Positions 41,872 to 51,722 of a stretch of DNA of 57,512 nucleotides are shown here, piece after piece. A model generated the notes under the pieces. The model had not been told where the DNA came from and searched no databases. It saw only the letters and a list, made by a program, of their open reading frames with translations. The translations under genes were made by a program, and so were the position numbers. This DNA is from Acidobacteriota bacterium (GTDB lineage: Bacteria > Acidobacteriota > Terriglobia > Terriglobales > SCQP01), in the NCBI GenBank assembly GCA_021826505.1, contig JAKAZV010000006.1, positions 1-57,512 of the forward strand, given 5' to 3'. Every line of letters starts with the position of its first letter. Positions within the stretch are counted from its first letter, which is position 1.

Positions 41872-42744
41872 ATGAAAAATACCGCCGTACTGCTCATAGA
41901 CTGCCCCGATCGGAAAGGTCTGGTGGCGCGAGTTTCCGGATTGCTTTATGAATGGGGCGCCAATATTCTGCACGCCGACCAGCACCGGGATCAGGATCTG
42001 GGTCTGTTTTTCATGCGCGTGGAATGGGAACTGGAGCCGGAGGACGCGGCGGGAAGCTCCGGTTTTGATCTGTCCGGTTTCCAGCATGCGTTTGCATCGC
42101 TGGCGGCGGAGCTCAGCATGCGATGGACCCTGAGCGACACCCGGCACAAGCCCCGCGCCGCGATTTTCTGCTCGCAATATCAGCACTGCGTCGCCGATCT
42201 GCTGGATCGCTGGCGCGCGGGGGAGCTTCACTGTGAGATTCCGCTGGTGATTTCCAACCATGCCGATGCCGCGGAGCTGGCGAGGTTTTATGGCGTCCAA
42301 TTTGAGCATATTCCCGTCACCTCCGCCACGCGCAATCAGGCCGAAGCCCTGCAGCTGCAATGGCTGGAGCGCCGGGGCATTGAACTCGTGGTTCTCGCCC
42401 GTTATATGCAGATTCTGTCTTCCGCTTTCGTCAGCCGTTATCCCGCGGCGATCATCAATGTGCATCACTCGTTTTTGCCGGCTTTTCATGGGGCGCGGCC
42501 CTATCATGCGGCCCACGCGCGCGGGGTCAAATTGATCGGCGCCACCAGCCATTACGTGACGGAAAAACTCGACGAGGGTCCCATCATTGAACAGGACGTA
42601 ACCCGCATTTCCCACCGCGATCAAGTGGAAAACCTGGTGGCGCGGGGCCGCGATCTCGAGCGGATCGTGCTGTCGCGCGCGGTGCGCTGGCATCTGGACC
42701 GGAGAATTCTCTGCTATGGCAATAAAACCGTGATTTTTGATTAG
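41872..42744 (+). CDS. purU: formyltetrahydrofolate deformylase
   Basis: A 290-residue protein with an N-terminal ACT domain (LLIDCPDRKGLVARVSGLLY, about 5-80) and a C-terminal formyltransferase domain. The catalytic site includes VISNHADAAELAR near 124, NVHHSFLPAFHG near 200 and TEKLDEGPIIEQD near 235. It hydrolyses 10-formyl-THF to formate and THF, balancing one-carbon pools for purine synthesis. An alternative start at 41845 adds nine residues. No ribosome-binding site is clear at either. It is followed after 26 bp by a Gfo/Idh/MocA oxidoreductase. Confidence 0.92.
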   Translation: MKNTAVLLIDCPDRKGLVARVSGLLYEWGANILHADQHRDQDLGLFFMRVEWELEPEDAAGSSGFDLSGFQHAFASLAAELSMRWTLSDTRHKPRAAIFCSQYQHCVADLLDRWRAGELHCEIPLVISNHADAAELARFYGVQFEHIPVTSATRNQAEALQLQWLERRGIELVVLARYMQILSSAFVSRYPAAIINVHHSFLPAFHGARPYHAAHARGVKLIGATSHYVTEKLDEGPIIEQDVTRISHRDQVENLVARGRDLERIVLSRAVRWHLDRRILCYGNKTVIFD

Positions 42745-42770
42745 CTATTATTAAGCACTGGAGGTTATTT

Positions 42771-43934
42771 ATGACTCTGCCCCGCCGTGATTTTTTTGCC
42801 CGTTTAGGCGGCCTGGCCCTGGCGTCCCGCTGGGGAGCGTTTACCGGACCTGAAACAGGAAACGAAAAAGCCGCTCCACTCGAAACCGGGGCCCATGCCC
42901 AGGCATCAGTCATTCGTCCGGTCGGCTACGCCATTATCGGCCTGGGACGGGTATCCCTCGGCCAATTTTTGCCCGGGCTGCAATTTGCCCGCCATGCCCG
43001 GCCGGTGGCGCTGGTCAGCGGCAGCCGGGGCAAGGCGGAAATCATTGCCCGCCGCTATGGCGTTGCGCCGCAACGCATTTACAACTATGACAACTTCGAC
43101 CGGATCGCCGACGATCCGGCGATCGAGGCCGTGTATGTGGCGCTGCCCAACTCCATGCACGCCGAGTTCACCGAGCGCGCTGCCCGCGCCGGCAAGCACG
43201 TACTTTGTGAAAAGCCGATGGCGACCTCGGTGGCTGATGCCGAGGCCATGATCGCGGCCTGCCGCCGGGCCCGGCGCCGGCTGATGATCGCTTACCGCTG
43301 CCAGTATGATCCGGTGACCCGCCGTTTACGCAAACTAGCCCGCGGCGGCGAGCTGGGCCGGCTGCAGATCATCAACGCCCATTACGGCTTCGATATTTCT
43401 CCCTTTTACACGGTCATGGGCGTTACCCGGCCCGAATGGCGGCTGAATCATGCCATGTCCGGCGGCGGGCCGCTGGTGGATGTGGGCATTTATTGCCTGA
43501 ACGGATCACGCTTTGTCAGCGGAGAAGAGCCGGCCGGCGTGACGGCCACGAAATCGGTTGCCGGCCACGATCCGCGCTTTCGCAGCGTGGATGAAAACCT
43601 GGCCTGGACGTTTCACTTTCCCTCCGGCCTGCTGGCCGCCTGCTCAACCAGCTACGGATGCAATATGGGCGAAGCCATGCAGGTGATCGGCGGGGAAGGC
43701 CGGTTGCGGCTGGCGCCCGCCTTTGGCTATGCCAGCCAGAAACTGGCCGGCTTCACCCGCACCGGGCAGGTGCACTATGGGCCGCATGATCCCGGACCGC
43801 AGCAGTTCGCCGCCGAAGCCGATCATCTGGCGGAATGCATCCGCCACAATCGGGCGCCGTTCACGCCGGGAGAAGAAGGCCTGCGGGATATGCGCTGGAT
43901 CGAGAAGATTTATCAGGCAACCCAGCGAATCTAA
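42771..43934 (+). CDS. Tat-exported Gfo/Idh/MocA-family oxidoreductase
   Basis: The 387-residue protein begins with a twin-arginine signal (PRRDFFARLGGLALASRW). The Rossmann NAD(P) domain has YAIIGLGRVSLGQFLPG near 52, VYVALPNSMHAEFTERAARAG near 120 and CEKPMATSVADAE, where Lys of EKP is catalytic. The C-terminal domain is the alpha/beta fold of the family, with VDVGIYCLNG. It should oxidise or isomerise a sugar in the periplasm, like other exported members such as glucose-fructose oxidoreductase. The start is preceded by TGGAGG at 7 bp. It ends 9 bp from convergent metH. Confidence 0.9.
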   Translation: MTLPRRDFFARLGGLALASRWGAFTGPETGNEKAAPLETGAHAQASVIRPVGYAIIGLGRVSLGQFLPGLQFARHARPVALVSGSRGKAEIIARRYGVAPQRIYNYDNFDRIADDPAIEAVYVALPNSMHAEFTERAARAGKHVLCEKPMATSVADAEAMIAACRRARRRLMIAYRCQYDPVTRRLRKLARGGELGRLQIINAHYGFDISPFYTVMGVTRPEWRLNHAMSGGGPLVDVGIYCLNGSRFVSGEEPAGVTATKSVAGHDPRFRSVDENLAWTFHFPSGLLAACSTSYGCNMGEAMQVIGGEGRLRLAPAFGYASQKLAGFTRTGQVHYGPHDPGPQQFAAEADHLAECIRHNRAPFTPGEEGLRDMRWIEKIYQATQRI

Positions 43935-43942
43935 GCCGCACT

Positions 43943-46900
43943 TCAGGAAGAAAGCGCAGCCGTATTTTCCCGGTCTATCGCGCCCGCGGCCGCCGCGGCC
44001 CGGCCGGCGGCTTCATCACTGACGGAAAAATAGCTGCAATCGGGATGATGGAAGACCAGCGCGCTGGTCGAGGCCTCCGGCTCCATCATCATGCCCTCGG
44101 TCAGCGAAACGCCGATCTCTTCCGGACGCAGCAGTTTCCAGATGCCGGCCTGATCGTTGAGGTTGGGGCAGGCGGGATAGCCGAAGGAATAGCGTTTGCC
44201 GCGATAGCGGGCGGTATAGCGGTCTTTCATGGTCATGGTGGCGGGATCGGGAAAGCCCCAGTCCTCGCGCAGGCGCCGGTGCAGCCACTCGGCCGTGGCT
44301 TCGGCCGTTTCCAGCGCCAATACCTGCAGCCCGTGGGACTCCACATAGCGGCCGGCCAGGCGGGCCGCTTCGCTGCGCTCGCGCACGCCCGCCCCGGCGG
44401 TGACCACCAGCAGCGCCAGATGATCCCGCTCGCCCTCGCGCGGCGGCAGCACGAAGTCGGCCAGGCAAAGGCCATCGGGTTTGGGCTGGCCGCCAAAGTT
44501 CTGGCGCTCAAAGAGGAAGCTGTGCAGCGGCCGGTTTTCGCCGGGCGCGAACAGATGAATGGTGTTGCCTTCCGGCTCGGCCTCGAAAAATTGCCAGACC
44601 GCCCGCACCTGGAAAAATTCCCGCGCCTGGGACTTCAGATTCTCCACCAGATCATGGAGCTCGAGGGCCTGCCGGTCGCGCTCGATCAGCGCTTTTTCAA
44701 AGTTTTCCTTCTTGAATCCGAGATGATGCCGGTAGAGCATCAGCGGATTGATATAGCTCCAGATTTCGTTCAGATCATGCAGATGCCGCACTTTGCGGTC
44801 GAGATATGCCACGGGCGGCGTCGGCAAATCGGCTCTGACTTTGCTGCTGCGCACCGCCGGTCCGGCCACCGGCGAGGCGGCCGGACCGGCCGGCGCCACG
44901 GCTTCGAGGGGCGCGTTTTCCAGCGCCAGTTGCGGCCGCGCGCCGGGGGTCATGATCTGGTTCATCAGCCCCAGCCCGGTCATGGCGTCTTTGGCATAGC
45001 AGACCAGCTCGCGATAGGCGGGTGCGATGCGGCCGCGGGTAAAGCGCGATGACAGCGCCGCGCCGCCCACCAGCAAAGGGGAGGCAATACCGGCGGCGCG
45101 CAGATCCTGGGCCGTTGTCACCATCTGCTGGGCGCTTTTGACCAGCAGCCCGGAGAGCCCGATCGCATCCGGCTGGTGCTGGCGCCAGGCCTCGATCAGC
45201 GCCTCGGGTGGCACTTTGATGCCGAGGTTAATCACCTCATATCCGTTGTTGGAGAGAATGATATCCACCAGGTTTTTGCCGATGTCGTGCACATCGCCTT
45301 TGACCGTCGCCAGCACGATGCGTCCGCGCCGCGCATCGGCCGACTTTTGCATGAACGGTTCCAGGTGGCTGACGGCGGCCTTCATGGCCTCGGCCGATTG
45401 CAGCACTTCGGCCACGATCAGCTCGTTGTTATTGAACAGCCGCCCCACTTCGCTCATGCCGGCCATGAGCGGGCCGTTGATGATCTCGAGCGGAGTGGCG
45501 CCCTCGGCGCGTTTGCGGTCCAGATCGGCGATGAGACCGTCTTTGGAGCCTTCAATGATGTAGCGGGCCAGGCGTTCATCGAGCGGCAGCTCGGCCGCGG
45601 CCGCGCGCCGCGCGCCGCCGCCGCGAAAATGACGCGAGAGCGCGGCGATATGGAATTGATTGATGGCGATTTTCTGCTCCCGCGACTGTTCGCGCCAGTC
45701 AGCGGGCGCGCCGGCCAGGGCGGCCTGTTCGGGCGTGGCATCTTCGGGCAGCGCTTCCGGCGGGGTGTTGAACAATAAAGCCTCGGCCAGTTGCCGCTCG
45801 GCTTCGGGGAGGGAGGCAAAGCGCTCGATTTTTTCCGCGTTCACGATGGCCAGATCGAGTCCGGCCCGGGTAGCGTGGTAGAGAAATACCGAGTTCACCA
45901 CTTCGCGCGCGGCCGCCGGCAGGCCGAAGGAAATATTGGAAATGCCAAGAATGGTTTTGACGTGCGGCAGGCGCTCGCGGATCAAGCGGATACCTTCGAT
46001 GGTTTCCACCGCGCCGCCAATATAGTTTTCATCGCCCGTGGCGCAGGGAAATACCAGCGGGTCAATCACTAAATCTTCCGCCTTGAGCCCGTATTTTTCC
46101 GTCAGCAGCCGGACGGAACGCTCGGCCACTTCGCATTTGCGCTCGCGGGTAAAGGCCTGCGCCTGGGCCTTGTCTTCATCAATGCAGCCCACCACCACGG
46201 CCGCGCCGTACTGGCGCGCCAGGGGCGCCACGCGCTCGAATTTTTCTTCGCCATCTTCGAGATTGATGGAGTTGATCAGGCTTTTGCCCTGGCAGTACGT
46301 CAAAGCCAGCTCGATGGCGCTGGGGTCCGTGGTGTCAATCATCACCGGCGCCTTCACCTTGCGGATCAGCTGCTCGTAAAATTCGGGAATGTCGGTCAGC
46401 TCATCGCTTTCGGTGGTCTGCAGGCAGACGTCCACCACCTGGGCGCCGTTTTTCACCTGCCGGCGCGCGATTTCGCTGGCCTCGTCCCATTTGCGTTCGG
46501 CCACCAGGCGCTGAAACAGCCGCGAGCCGATGACGTTGGTGCGCTCGCCCACCAGCAACGGGCGCGCCGAAGGCTCGGCCTCGACGGTTTCGATGCCGCT
46601 GTAGAAGCTGCGGGGCGCGGCTTGCGGCGGCCGCCGCGGGGCATGACGAGCCACCATCGCCGCGATGGCGCGAATGTGCTCGGGCGTGGTGCCGCAGCAG
46701 CCGCCCACCAAATTCAGCCAGCCCTGGGCGGCGAAGCGCTCGAGCTGGCCGGCCAGCGAGGCTGGGGTCTCCAGATAGTTGCCTTCCTCGTTGGGCAGGC
46801 CGGCGTTGGGGTAGCAGGAAAGGTAACAGTCCGCCATGCCGGCCAGGGTGCGTATATGGTCGGTCATGAACTCCGGTCCGGTGGCGCAGTTCAGCCCGAT

Positions 46901-47578
46901 GGCCAGCAAGGGCAGATGCGCCAGCGAAACCCAGAGCGCTTCGGCGTTCTGTCCGGCCAGCATGGCGCCCATGGGTTCGATGGTGCCCGAGACGATGATG
47001 GGAATATCTTCGCCCCGCTCCGCGCGCAGCTGCAGAATGGCCAGCGCCGCGGCTTTGATGTTGCGCGTATCCTGGCAGGTTTCAATTAAGAGAAGATCCG
47101 CGCCGCCTTCCATCAGCGCCCGCGCCTGCTCATAAAATGTCTGCCGCAGTTCGGCAAAGCTCACTCCTCCGGTCACGCTGATGGCCCGGGTGGTCGGCCC
47201 CATTGAGCCGGCCACAAATCGGGGTTGCTCCGGAGTGGAGGCGGCATCGGCCGCCTGGCGCGCAAGGCGGGCAGCCGCGCGGCTGATTTCCCGAGCTTGG
47301 TCCGCCAGCCCATATTCCGCCAGCACGATGCTGGTGCTGCCGAAACTATTGGTTTCGATGATATCGGCGCCGGCTTCGAGATATTGCCGGTGAATTTTGG
47401 CGATGACATCGGGCCGGCTCAGCACCAGATGCTCATTGCAGCCCTCAAGCGCTTCACCGCCGAAATCAGCCGCGGTGAGGGATTCCCGCTGCAGCATGGT
47501 GCCCATGGCGCCATCGAGCACCAGAATGCGTTTTTCCAGCGCGGCCAATAGAGCCGCGCGCCGCTCGGCGGAGTTCAT
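43943..47578 (-). CDS. metH: methionine synthase, cobalamin-dependent
   Basis: A 1211-residue, full-length MetH with all four modules in order. Homocysteine domain (about 1-330): GAMGTMLQRESL, GLNCATGPE and the zinc cysteines GGCCGTTPEH. Pterin domain (about 345-620): VGERTNVIGSR and DVCLQTTESDELTD. Cobalamin domain (about 655-890): DVHDIGKN (lower-axial His), with SGLLVKSAQQMVTT. Reactivation domain (about 930-1200): RYSFGYPACPN. It methylates homocysteine with 5-methyl-THF through methylcobalamin. Dtd lies 22 bp upstream. No cobalamin riboswitch fits in the short gap. Confidence 0.95.
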   Translation of the reverse strand: MNSAERRAALLAALEKRILVLDGAMGTMLQRESLTAADFGGEALEGCNEHLVLSRPDVIAKIHRQYLEAGADIIETNSFGSTSIVLAEYGLADQAREISRAAARLARQAADAASTPEQPRFVAGSMGPTTRAISVTGGVSFAELRQTFYEQARALMEGGADLLLIETCQDTRNIKAAALAILQLRAERGEDIPIIVSGTIEPMGAMLAGQNAEALWVSLAHLPLLAIGLNCATGPEFMTDHIRTLAGMADCYLSCYPNAGLPNEEGNYLETPASLAGQLERFAAQGWLNLVGGCCGTTPEHIRAIAAMVARHAPRRPPQAAPRSFYSGIETVEAEPSARPLLVGERTNVIGSRLFQRLVAERKWDEASEIARRQVKNGAQVVDVCLQTTESDELTDIPEFYEQLIRKVKAPVMIDTTDPSAIELALTYCQGKSLINSINLEDGEEKFERVAPLARQYGAAVVVGCIDEDKAQAQAFTRERKCEVAERSVRLLTEKYGLKAEDLVIDPLVFPCATGDENYIGGAVETIEGIRLIRERLPHVKTILGISNISFGLPAAAREVVNSVFLYHATRAGLDLAIVNAEKIERFASLPEAERQLAEALLFNTPPEALPEDATPEQAALAGAPADWREQSREQKIAINQFHIAALSRHFRGGGARRAAAAELPLDERLARYIIEGSKDGLIADLDRKRAEGATPLEIINGPLMAGMSEVGRLFNNNELIVAEVLQSAEAMKAAVSHLEPFMQKSADARRGRIVLATVKGDVHDIGKNLVDIILSNNGYEVINLGIKVPPEALIEAWRQHQPDAIGLSGLLVKSAQQMVTTAQDLRAAGIASPLLVGGAALSSRFTRGRIAPAYRELVCYAKDAMTGLGLMNQIMTPGARPQLALENAPLEAVAPAGPAASPVAGPAVRSSKVRADLPTPPVAYLDRKVRHLHDLNEIWSYINPLMLYRHHLGFKKENFEKALIERDRQALELHDLVENLKSQAREFFQVRAVWQFFEAEPEGNTIHLFAPGENRPLHSFLFERQNFGGQPKPDGLCLADFVLPPREGERDHLALLVVTAGAGVRERSEAARLAGRYVESHGLQVLALETAEATAEWLHRRLREDWGFPDPATMTMKDRYTARYRGKRYSFGYPACPNLNDQAGIWKLLRPEEIGVSLTEGMMMEPEASTSALVFHHPDCSYFSVSDEAAGRAAAAAGAIDRENTAALSS

Positions 47579-47600
47579 GTATTTATTGTACCGGGATGAA

Positions 47601-48050
47601 TTAAATCTCTTTCCGGCTGTCGAGCAGGATCGTCACCGGACCGTCGTTGACCAGCGCAACTTCCATATGCGCCCGGAAGACGCCGCATTCGACCTGAATT
47701 CCGGCCGCGCGCAATTGGGTTAAAAACAATTCATAGAGCGGCTGGGCAACTTCCGCCGGGGCGGCGCGATCAAAGGCCGGACGCAACCCGCGCCGGACGT
47801 CGCCTAACAAAGTGAATTGCGAGATGACCAGCGCCGCACCCTGAATCTGGGCCAGACCGCGGTTCATTTTGCCTGATTCGTCTTCCCAGATGCGCAGGCC
47901 GGCAATTTTCGCCGCCAGATATTGCGCATCGGCAGTGCTGTCGCCAGTTTCCACGCCCAGCAGCACGACGGCGCCGGCGCCAATGGCGCCCGTGACCTGA
48001 TTTGCTACCCGAACTTCGGCCCGGCTGACGCGCTGTACCACGGCTCGCAT
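47601..48050 (-). CDS. dtd: D-aminoacyl-tRNA deacylase
   Basis: The 149-residue protein (from ATG 48050) matches Dtd: [15 protein letters not shown] at the start, [21 protein letters not shown] (SQFTL active-site Thr) near 75, [12 protein letters not shown] near 92 and [16 protein letters not shown] at the end (the GPVT motif). It removes D-amino acids and glycine mischarged on tRNA, protecting translation. The longer reading frame to 48068 adds six residues with no clear site. It is 22 bp upstream of metH on the same strand. Confidence 0.93.
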   Translation of the reverse strand: MRAVVQRVSRAEVRVANQVTGAIGAGAVVLLGVETGDSTADAQYLAAKIAGLRIWEDESGKMNRGLAQIQGAALVISQFTLLGDVRRGLRPAFDRAAPAEVAQPLYELFLTQLRAAGIQVECGVFRAHMEVALVNDGPVTILLDSRKEI

Positions 48051-48107
48051 GGCAACATTATCCCGCACGCGAACCCAGTCCGTATTACCGTAATCACATC
48101 CATTCCC

Positions 48108-48641
48108 ATGGCAATGGCTCCGCAGTTACTGCATACTCCGCGGCTGCGGCTGCGGCCGCCGCGTCCGCATGACGCCGAGGCGATTTTCCCGCGTTATGCC
48201 GCGGATGCCGAGGTCACGCGCTACCTGAGCTGGCCGCGGCACCGTACGTTGAACGACACGCGCGCGTTTCTGGAATGGAGCGCCGCGGCCTGGCAGCGCG
48301 ACGGGGTGGGACCGTATCTGATCTATCGCGAAGATGATTTAATCGGCAGCACCGGGCTGCAATGCATGGCCGGAGAGCGCGCCCTCACCGGCTATGTGCT
48401 GGCCCGCGACGCCTGGGGCCAGGGCTATGCCACCGAAGTCCTGCGCGGCATGATGGAGCTGGCGCAAACATGCGGTTTGCGGGAACTGGAAGCGATTTGC
48501 CATGCGCGGCACCGGGCTTCGCAACGGGTGCTGGAAAAATGCGGTTTTCAACCGGTACGTGATTCCAATCAGCCTTTTCCAAATTTAATTCCGGCCATGC
48601 AGCCAGCGCATATATTTATACTTTGCATAGCCAGGCCATAA
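48108..48641 (+). CDS. GNAT N-acetyltransferase, RimJ/RimL type
   Basis: From ATG 48108 the product has 177 residues. [22 protein letters not shown] begins the RimL-type fold; [20 protein letters not shown] near 90 is the acetyl-CoA loop (WGQGYATE), and [17 protein letters not shown] near 128 the conserved end. It acetylates an N-terminal amine or small amine; the target is unknown. It is divergent from dtd with 57 bp between starts. The secreted hydrolase follows after 3 bp, so they may share a transcript. Confidence 0.88.
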   Translation: MAMAPQLLHTPRLRLRPPRPHDAEAIFPRYAADAEVTRYLSWPRHRTLNDTRAFLEWSAAAWQRDGVGPYLIYREDDLIGSTGLQCMAGERALTGYVLARDAWGQGYATEVLRGMMELAQTCGLRELEAICHARHRASQRVLEKCGFQPVRDSNQPFPNLIPAMQPAHIFILCIARP

Positions 48642-48644
48642 TTC

Positions 48645-50429
48645 ATGAAAACTAAAACGCATTTTCCGCGGCATTGTGGGGCAATTTATCTGTTCATCCT
48701 GGCCAGCCTTTGCGGCTTGCGGCTTGCGGCCCAAACTCCGGCCGCAAACGCCATTCCCGGCGCCGCATCCGGAGAGCTTGTTCTCACCCAGGCCGGCAAA
48801 ATCATTGGCCGGGAGCAATTTGCCATCAAGCCAGATGCCCAGGGCGGCTGGAGCTGGCAGGCCCGTTCCAGCCTGAATTATCCCCACAGCGCGCGGCTGA
48901 CGTTTGGCACCCGGCATCAGCCGTTTTCGTATCAAGCCATCCTGCAGCCTCCGGGCGGCGTGCGAATCGTCCAGGCCAAATTTTTTCCCGGCTCCGTCGT
49001 TTTGCAGGTGCGGCACGGCGAAACTCTGGCTCAGGCGCGGCGGACGAAGCCCGTAACTTCGCCGGGCGGCCTGCCCACGGGCTGGTGGCTTCTGCCCGCG
49101 AATATGTTTTCGCTGTATGGGCCGCTTACACGCACTTACACCGCACAGAAAAACAACTGGCAATCGGTCGGCGCGATTTTACCTTCCTTTCTGGCGCAGA
49201 TTCGCCGGCTTTCGGGTTCAATTCCGAGCGCCCACGGTCCGCTGTCGCTCTGGCAGATGCAAATCCATATTGGCGCGGCCCGGCAGCGGTTAACGTACGT
49301 GATAGATGCGCAAGCAAAGCTGGTATGGCTCGACCTGCCGCAGCAGCATTTTCAGGCCCGGCGTTCGGACTGGAGTTCAGCGGCGCTCGCACGGCTCCGG
49401 CGGCAGCTTCTGAAACTGCATCCGCATGCGCTCGGGGCGCCGGCGGCAGCCACGCAGGCCTGGCTGCGGCAGATGCTGCGCGGGGTGAGCCAGATTCCGG
49501 TTTCGATTCCCACTTCAGCGGGCGCGCTGGCGGGCGAGTTGACCGAGCCGGCGCAGATGCAATCATCGGTCCGACTGCCGGCCGCGGTGATTGTGGCCGG
49601 CTCCGGACCCACCGATGGCAATGGCAACAGCCCGCTGGAGCCGGTTCATTTGTATATGTATGCGCGGCTGGCGGCCTACCTTTCCCGCCATGGCGTGGCC
49701 GTGCTTCGCTATGACAAACGCGGGGTGGGCGGCAGCGCCAAGACGAAAATTCCGCGCCATTATTTCCGCTTTGCCCAGGATGCCGGCCGGGCGGTGCGCT
49801 ACTTGGCCGCCCGGCCGGAGGTGAATCCGCGCCGCATTACCCTGATCGGGCACAGCGAGGGTTCGGCGCTGGCGCTCTGGAACGCCGATGCCGATACCAG
49901 TGTCGCGTCTGTAATCTCACTGGAAGGCGCGGGGCGAAAATTCCTGCGGGTGCTCGATTGGCAGTTAGACCGCTCAGTGCGCCGCCTGCCGCGGACGCAA
50001 AAGGCCGCGGCGGAATTCAGTTTGCTGCGCGAGGAAAAGATTCTGGCCCGCATCGCGGCCGGCCTGCCCGTGCCCGCATCGCAAATCGGTAATAACCTGC
50101 TGCTGCACGCCTTTTATGCGTACCCACGGCTTGGCCGGGGTGAACTGGATCTGAATCCAATTCAATATGCCCGCCGCATTCACGTGCCGGTGCTCGTGAT
50201 TCAGGGCGGCCGAGATGCCAATGTGACGCTGGCGCGCGATGCCCGCCCCTTGCTGGCGGCCCTCCCCGCCGGCGTTCCCCACAAGCTGATGTATTTTCCC
50301 AATATGACGCATATGCTTTACGACGTGCCGGCCAAGGGCGGGTTCATGCCAGCCTCGCCCGCTCAGGCAAAGCTTGATTCCAGCATGAAGGCCGCGGTTC
50401 TGCAATGGGTCCTGGATGCGGGAAAATAA
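48645..50429 (+). CDS. secreted alpha/beta hydrolase
   Basis: A 594-residue exported protein with a signal peptide (YLFILASLCGLRLAAQ). The C-terminal hydrolase domain (about 285-590) has IVAGSGPTDGNGNSPLEP, AVLRYDKRGVGGS near 360, the nucleophile elbow LIGHSEGSALAL near 403, the acid VLVIQGGRDANVTLARDA near 530 and the His in FPNMTHMLYD near 565. The N-terminal half (30-280) is beta-rich and of unknown fold. An esterase or peptidase is likely. The next gene begins inside the last 14 bp of this one. Confidence 0.88.
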   Translation: MKTKTHFPRHCGAIYLFILASLCGLRLAAQTPAANAIPGAASGELVLTQAGKIIGREQFAIKPDAQGGWSWQARSSLNYPHSARLTFGTRHQPFSYQAILQPPGGVRIVQAKFFPGSVVLQVRHGETLAQARRTKPVTSPGGLPTGWWLLPANMFSLYGPLTRTYTAQKNNWQSVGAILPSFLAQIRRLSGSIPSAHGPLSLWQMQIHIGAARQRLTYVIDAQAKLVWLDLPQQHFQARRSDWSSAALARLRRQLLKLHPHALGAPAAATQAWLRQMLRGVSQIPVSIPTSAGALAGELTEPAQMQSSVRLPAAVIVAGSGPTDGNGNSPLEPVHLYMYARLAAYLSRHGVAVLRYDKRGVGGSAKTKIPRHYFRFAQDAGRAVRYLAARPEVNPRRITLIGHSEGSALALWNADADTSVASVISLEGAGRKFLRVLDWQLDRSVRRLPRTQKAAAEFSLLREEKILARIAAGLPVPASQIGNNLLLHAFYAYPRLGRGELDLNPIQYARRIHVPVLVIQGGRDANVTLARDARPLLAALPAGVPHKLMYFPNMTHMLYDVPAKGGFMPASPAQAKLDSSMKAAVLQWVLDAGK

Positions 50430-51456
50430 CGTGCATACTCCTTTGATCCAGCAAATGAACGCAGCCATTGAAAGCCAGAGTTCGCCGATGTGCAGCCGTG
50501 AGATCTATCCCGGAGCGCATCAGATCGTTTCCCGCTTCGGCGATCGCTGGCTGTTTCAGTATCTGTTCGTAGGCGAGATCGTGGTCCTGCTCGACACCGG
50601 CATTCATACCACTCCGGTGACCGCGATTTTTCCCTATATGGAGAAACTCGGGCTGGCGCCGCGCCGGCTGACCCTGGCGCTGACGCTGCATGCCGACCTC
50701 GATCACCAGGGCGGAAACTTTGTCCTGCGGGATGCCTCATCCGCAACCCTGCTGGCCTGCCATCGCGCCGACCGCGCGCTGATCGAGAACCCGGAAAAGC
50801 TCTATGCCCGGCGGCTGAATCATCTGGCGCGGCGCTGGGGCGCGGGCATGCCGCGCGACTATCTGGCTTACGCGGGCCGGCCGGCCGCCATCCAGGTAGC
50901 CTTCAGCGGCGGCGAGCGACTGCGCCTCGGCCCGGACTGGCAGCTCGAGATCTGGCATGTGCCCGGCCACTCCCAGGGGCACCTGGCGGTCTATGATGCC
51001 CGGCATCGCGCCGCCTTCACCAGCGACGCGGTGCAGGCGCTGGGCTGCCCCACTATTTCCGGCGGCCTAGCATTCGCGCCCACCTATTACGCGGTGGGAG
51101 CGTATCTGTCCACGATTCATTTTCTGGAGCAGATGCCGATTGAGCATTTATATACCGGCCACTGGCCGGAAGCCCACGGCGCCCAGGTCAGCGAATTTCT
51201 CGCCGCATCGCGCGGCTTTGTCGAGCGCGTGGAGGAATGGCTGCCGCGGATATTGCGCGCCCATCCCCGCGGCGCCACGCTGAACGAGATCATTGCCGCC
51301 ATCGCTCCGCGGCTCGGCGACTGGCCGCGGGCACAGGACACCATGCTGCAGTGGGCGCTGCACGGCCATCTGGTCCGGCTGCGCCAGCGCGGCCTGGTGC
51401 AGGCCGATAAAAATGCGCCCGCCCGCTGGTTCTGGCAGGATAACGCTCAGAGATAA
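50416..51456 (+). CDS. metallo-beta-lactamase-fold hydrolase with variant metal motif
   Basis: A 346-residue MBL-fold protein. Metal motif one is TLHADLDHQGG (H92, D94, D96, H97; codons 50689-50706), so the second His of HxHxDH is Asp. Others are HVPGHSQGHLAVYD near 183, FTSDAV near 203 and TGHWPE near 250. A C-terminal DNA-binding-like or helical region (about 275-346) follows, with a winged-helix-like end. An acidic residue at this metal position is known in flavodiiron proteins and could change the metal. GTG 50431 is an alternative start. The stop codon lies in a dispersed repeat (51443-51620). Confidence 0.85.
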   Translation: MRENNVHTPLIQQMNAAIESQSSPMCSREIYPGAHQIVSRFGDRWLFQYLFVGEIVVLLDTGIHTTPVTAIFPYMEKLGLAPRRLTLALTLHADLDHQGGNFVLRDASSATLLACHRADRALIENPEKLYARRLNHLARRWGAGMPRDYLAYAGRPAAIQVAFSGGERLRLGPDWQLEIWHVPGHSQGHLAVYDARHRAAFTSDAVQALGCPTISGGLAFAPTYYAVGAYLSTIHFLEQMPIEHLYTGHWPEAHGAQVSEFLAASRGFVERVEEWLPRILRAHPRGATLNEIIAAIAPRLGDWPRAQDTMLQWALHGHLVRLRQRGLVQADKNAPARWFWQDNAQR

Positions 51457-51620
51457 GCGTCGCATAGCGGCGTTGGAACCCGCTCGGCAATCCTCACGCA
51501 CACAAAAATTCAGCGCTGATGCCTTTAATTTCAAAGGGTGGGCCGTTGCTATCCGCCCCATTCCGCTACGCGGAACGGGGGCCCCGGCCTGGCTCTGCTC
51601 GCTTCTCCCTGAGTGCTCAA
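51443..51620. repeat. dispersed inverted-repeat element, copy A (long form)
   Basis: The left arm (51443-51487) matches 53862-53906 at 43 of 45 positions. The right arm (about 51591-51624) matches 53905-53938 at 27 of 34. The two arms of one copy are inverted: CGCTCAGAGATAAGCG against CGCTTCTCCCTGAGTG, 14 of 17 positions over the alignment. Between the arms is 103 bp with a near-perfect hairpin (CCCCATTCCGC-TAC-GCGGAACGGGG, near 51557-51581). No coding frame. The stop codon of the MBL-fold gene lies inside it. Confidence 0.65.
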
Positions 51621-51626
51621 CATTGT

Positions 51627-51666
51627 TTGATAGTGGAGGGCCATGAAGAACTCGTGGGCCGCCGCT
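51627..51666. repeat. REP-like palindrome, copy 1
   Basis: TTGATAGTGG and CGTGGGCCGCCGCT flank the spacer; the same ends recur at 57227-57275 (TTGATAGCGG, CGTGGGTCGCCGCT). The ends can pair as AGTGG/CCGCT and GGCC/GGCC. Confidence 0.45.
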
Positions 51667-51722
51667 AAGTTCAAATAAAATCAAAACGCAAACTTTTTTT
51701 ATGATAAGTTTTCATTTTTTCC

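Noticed and set aside
43835-45052. 405-residue ORF on the plus strand
   Set aside because: It is antisense to the reactivation and cobalamin regions of metH.
43943-47600. Cobalamin riboswitch before metH
   Set aside because: Only 22 bp lie between dtd and metH, too short for a riboswitch.
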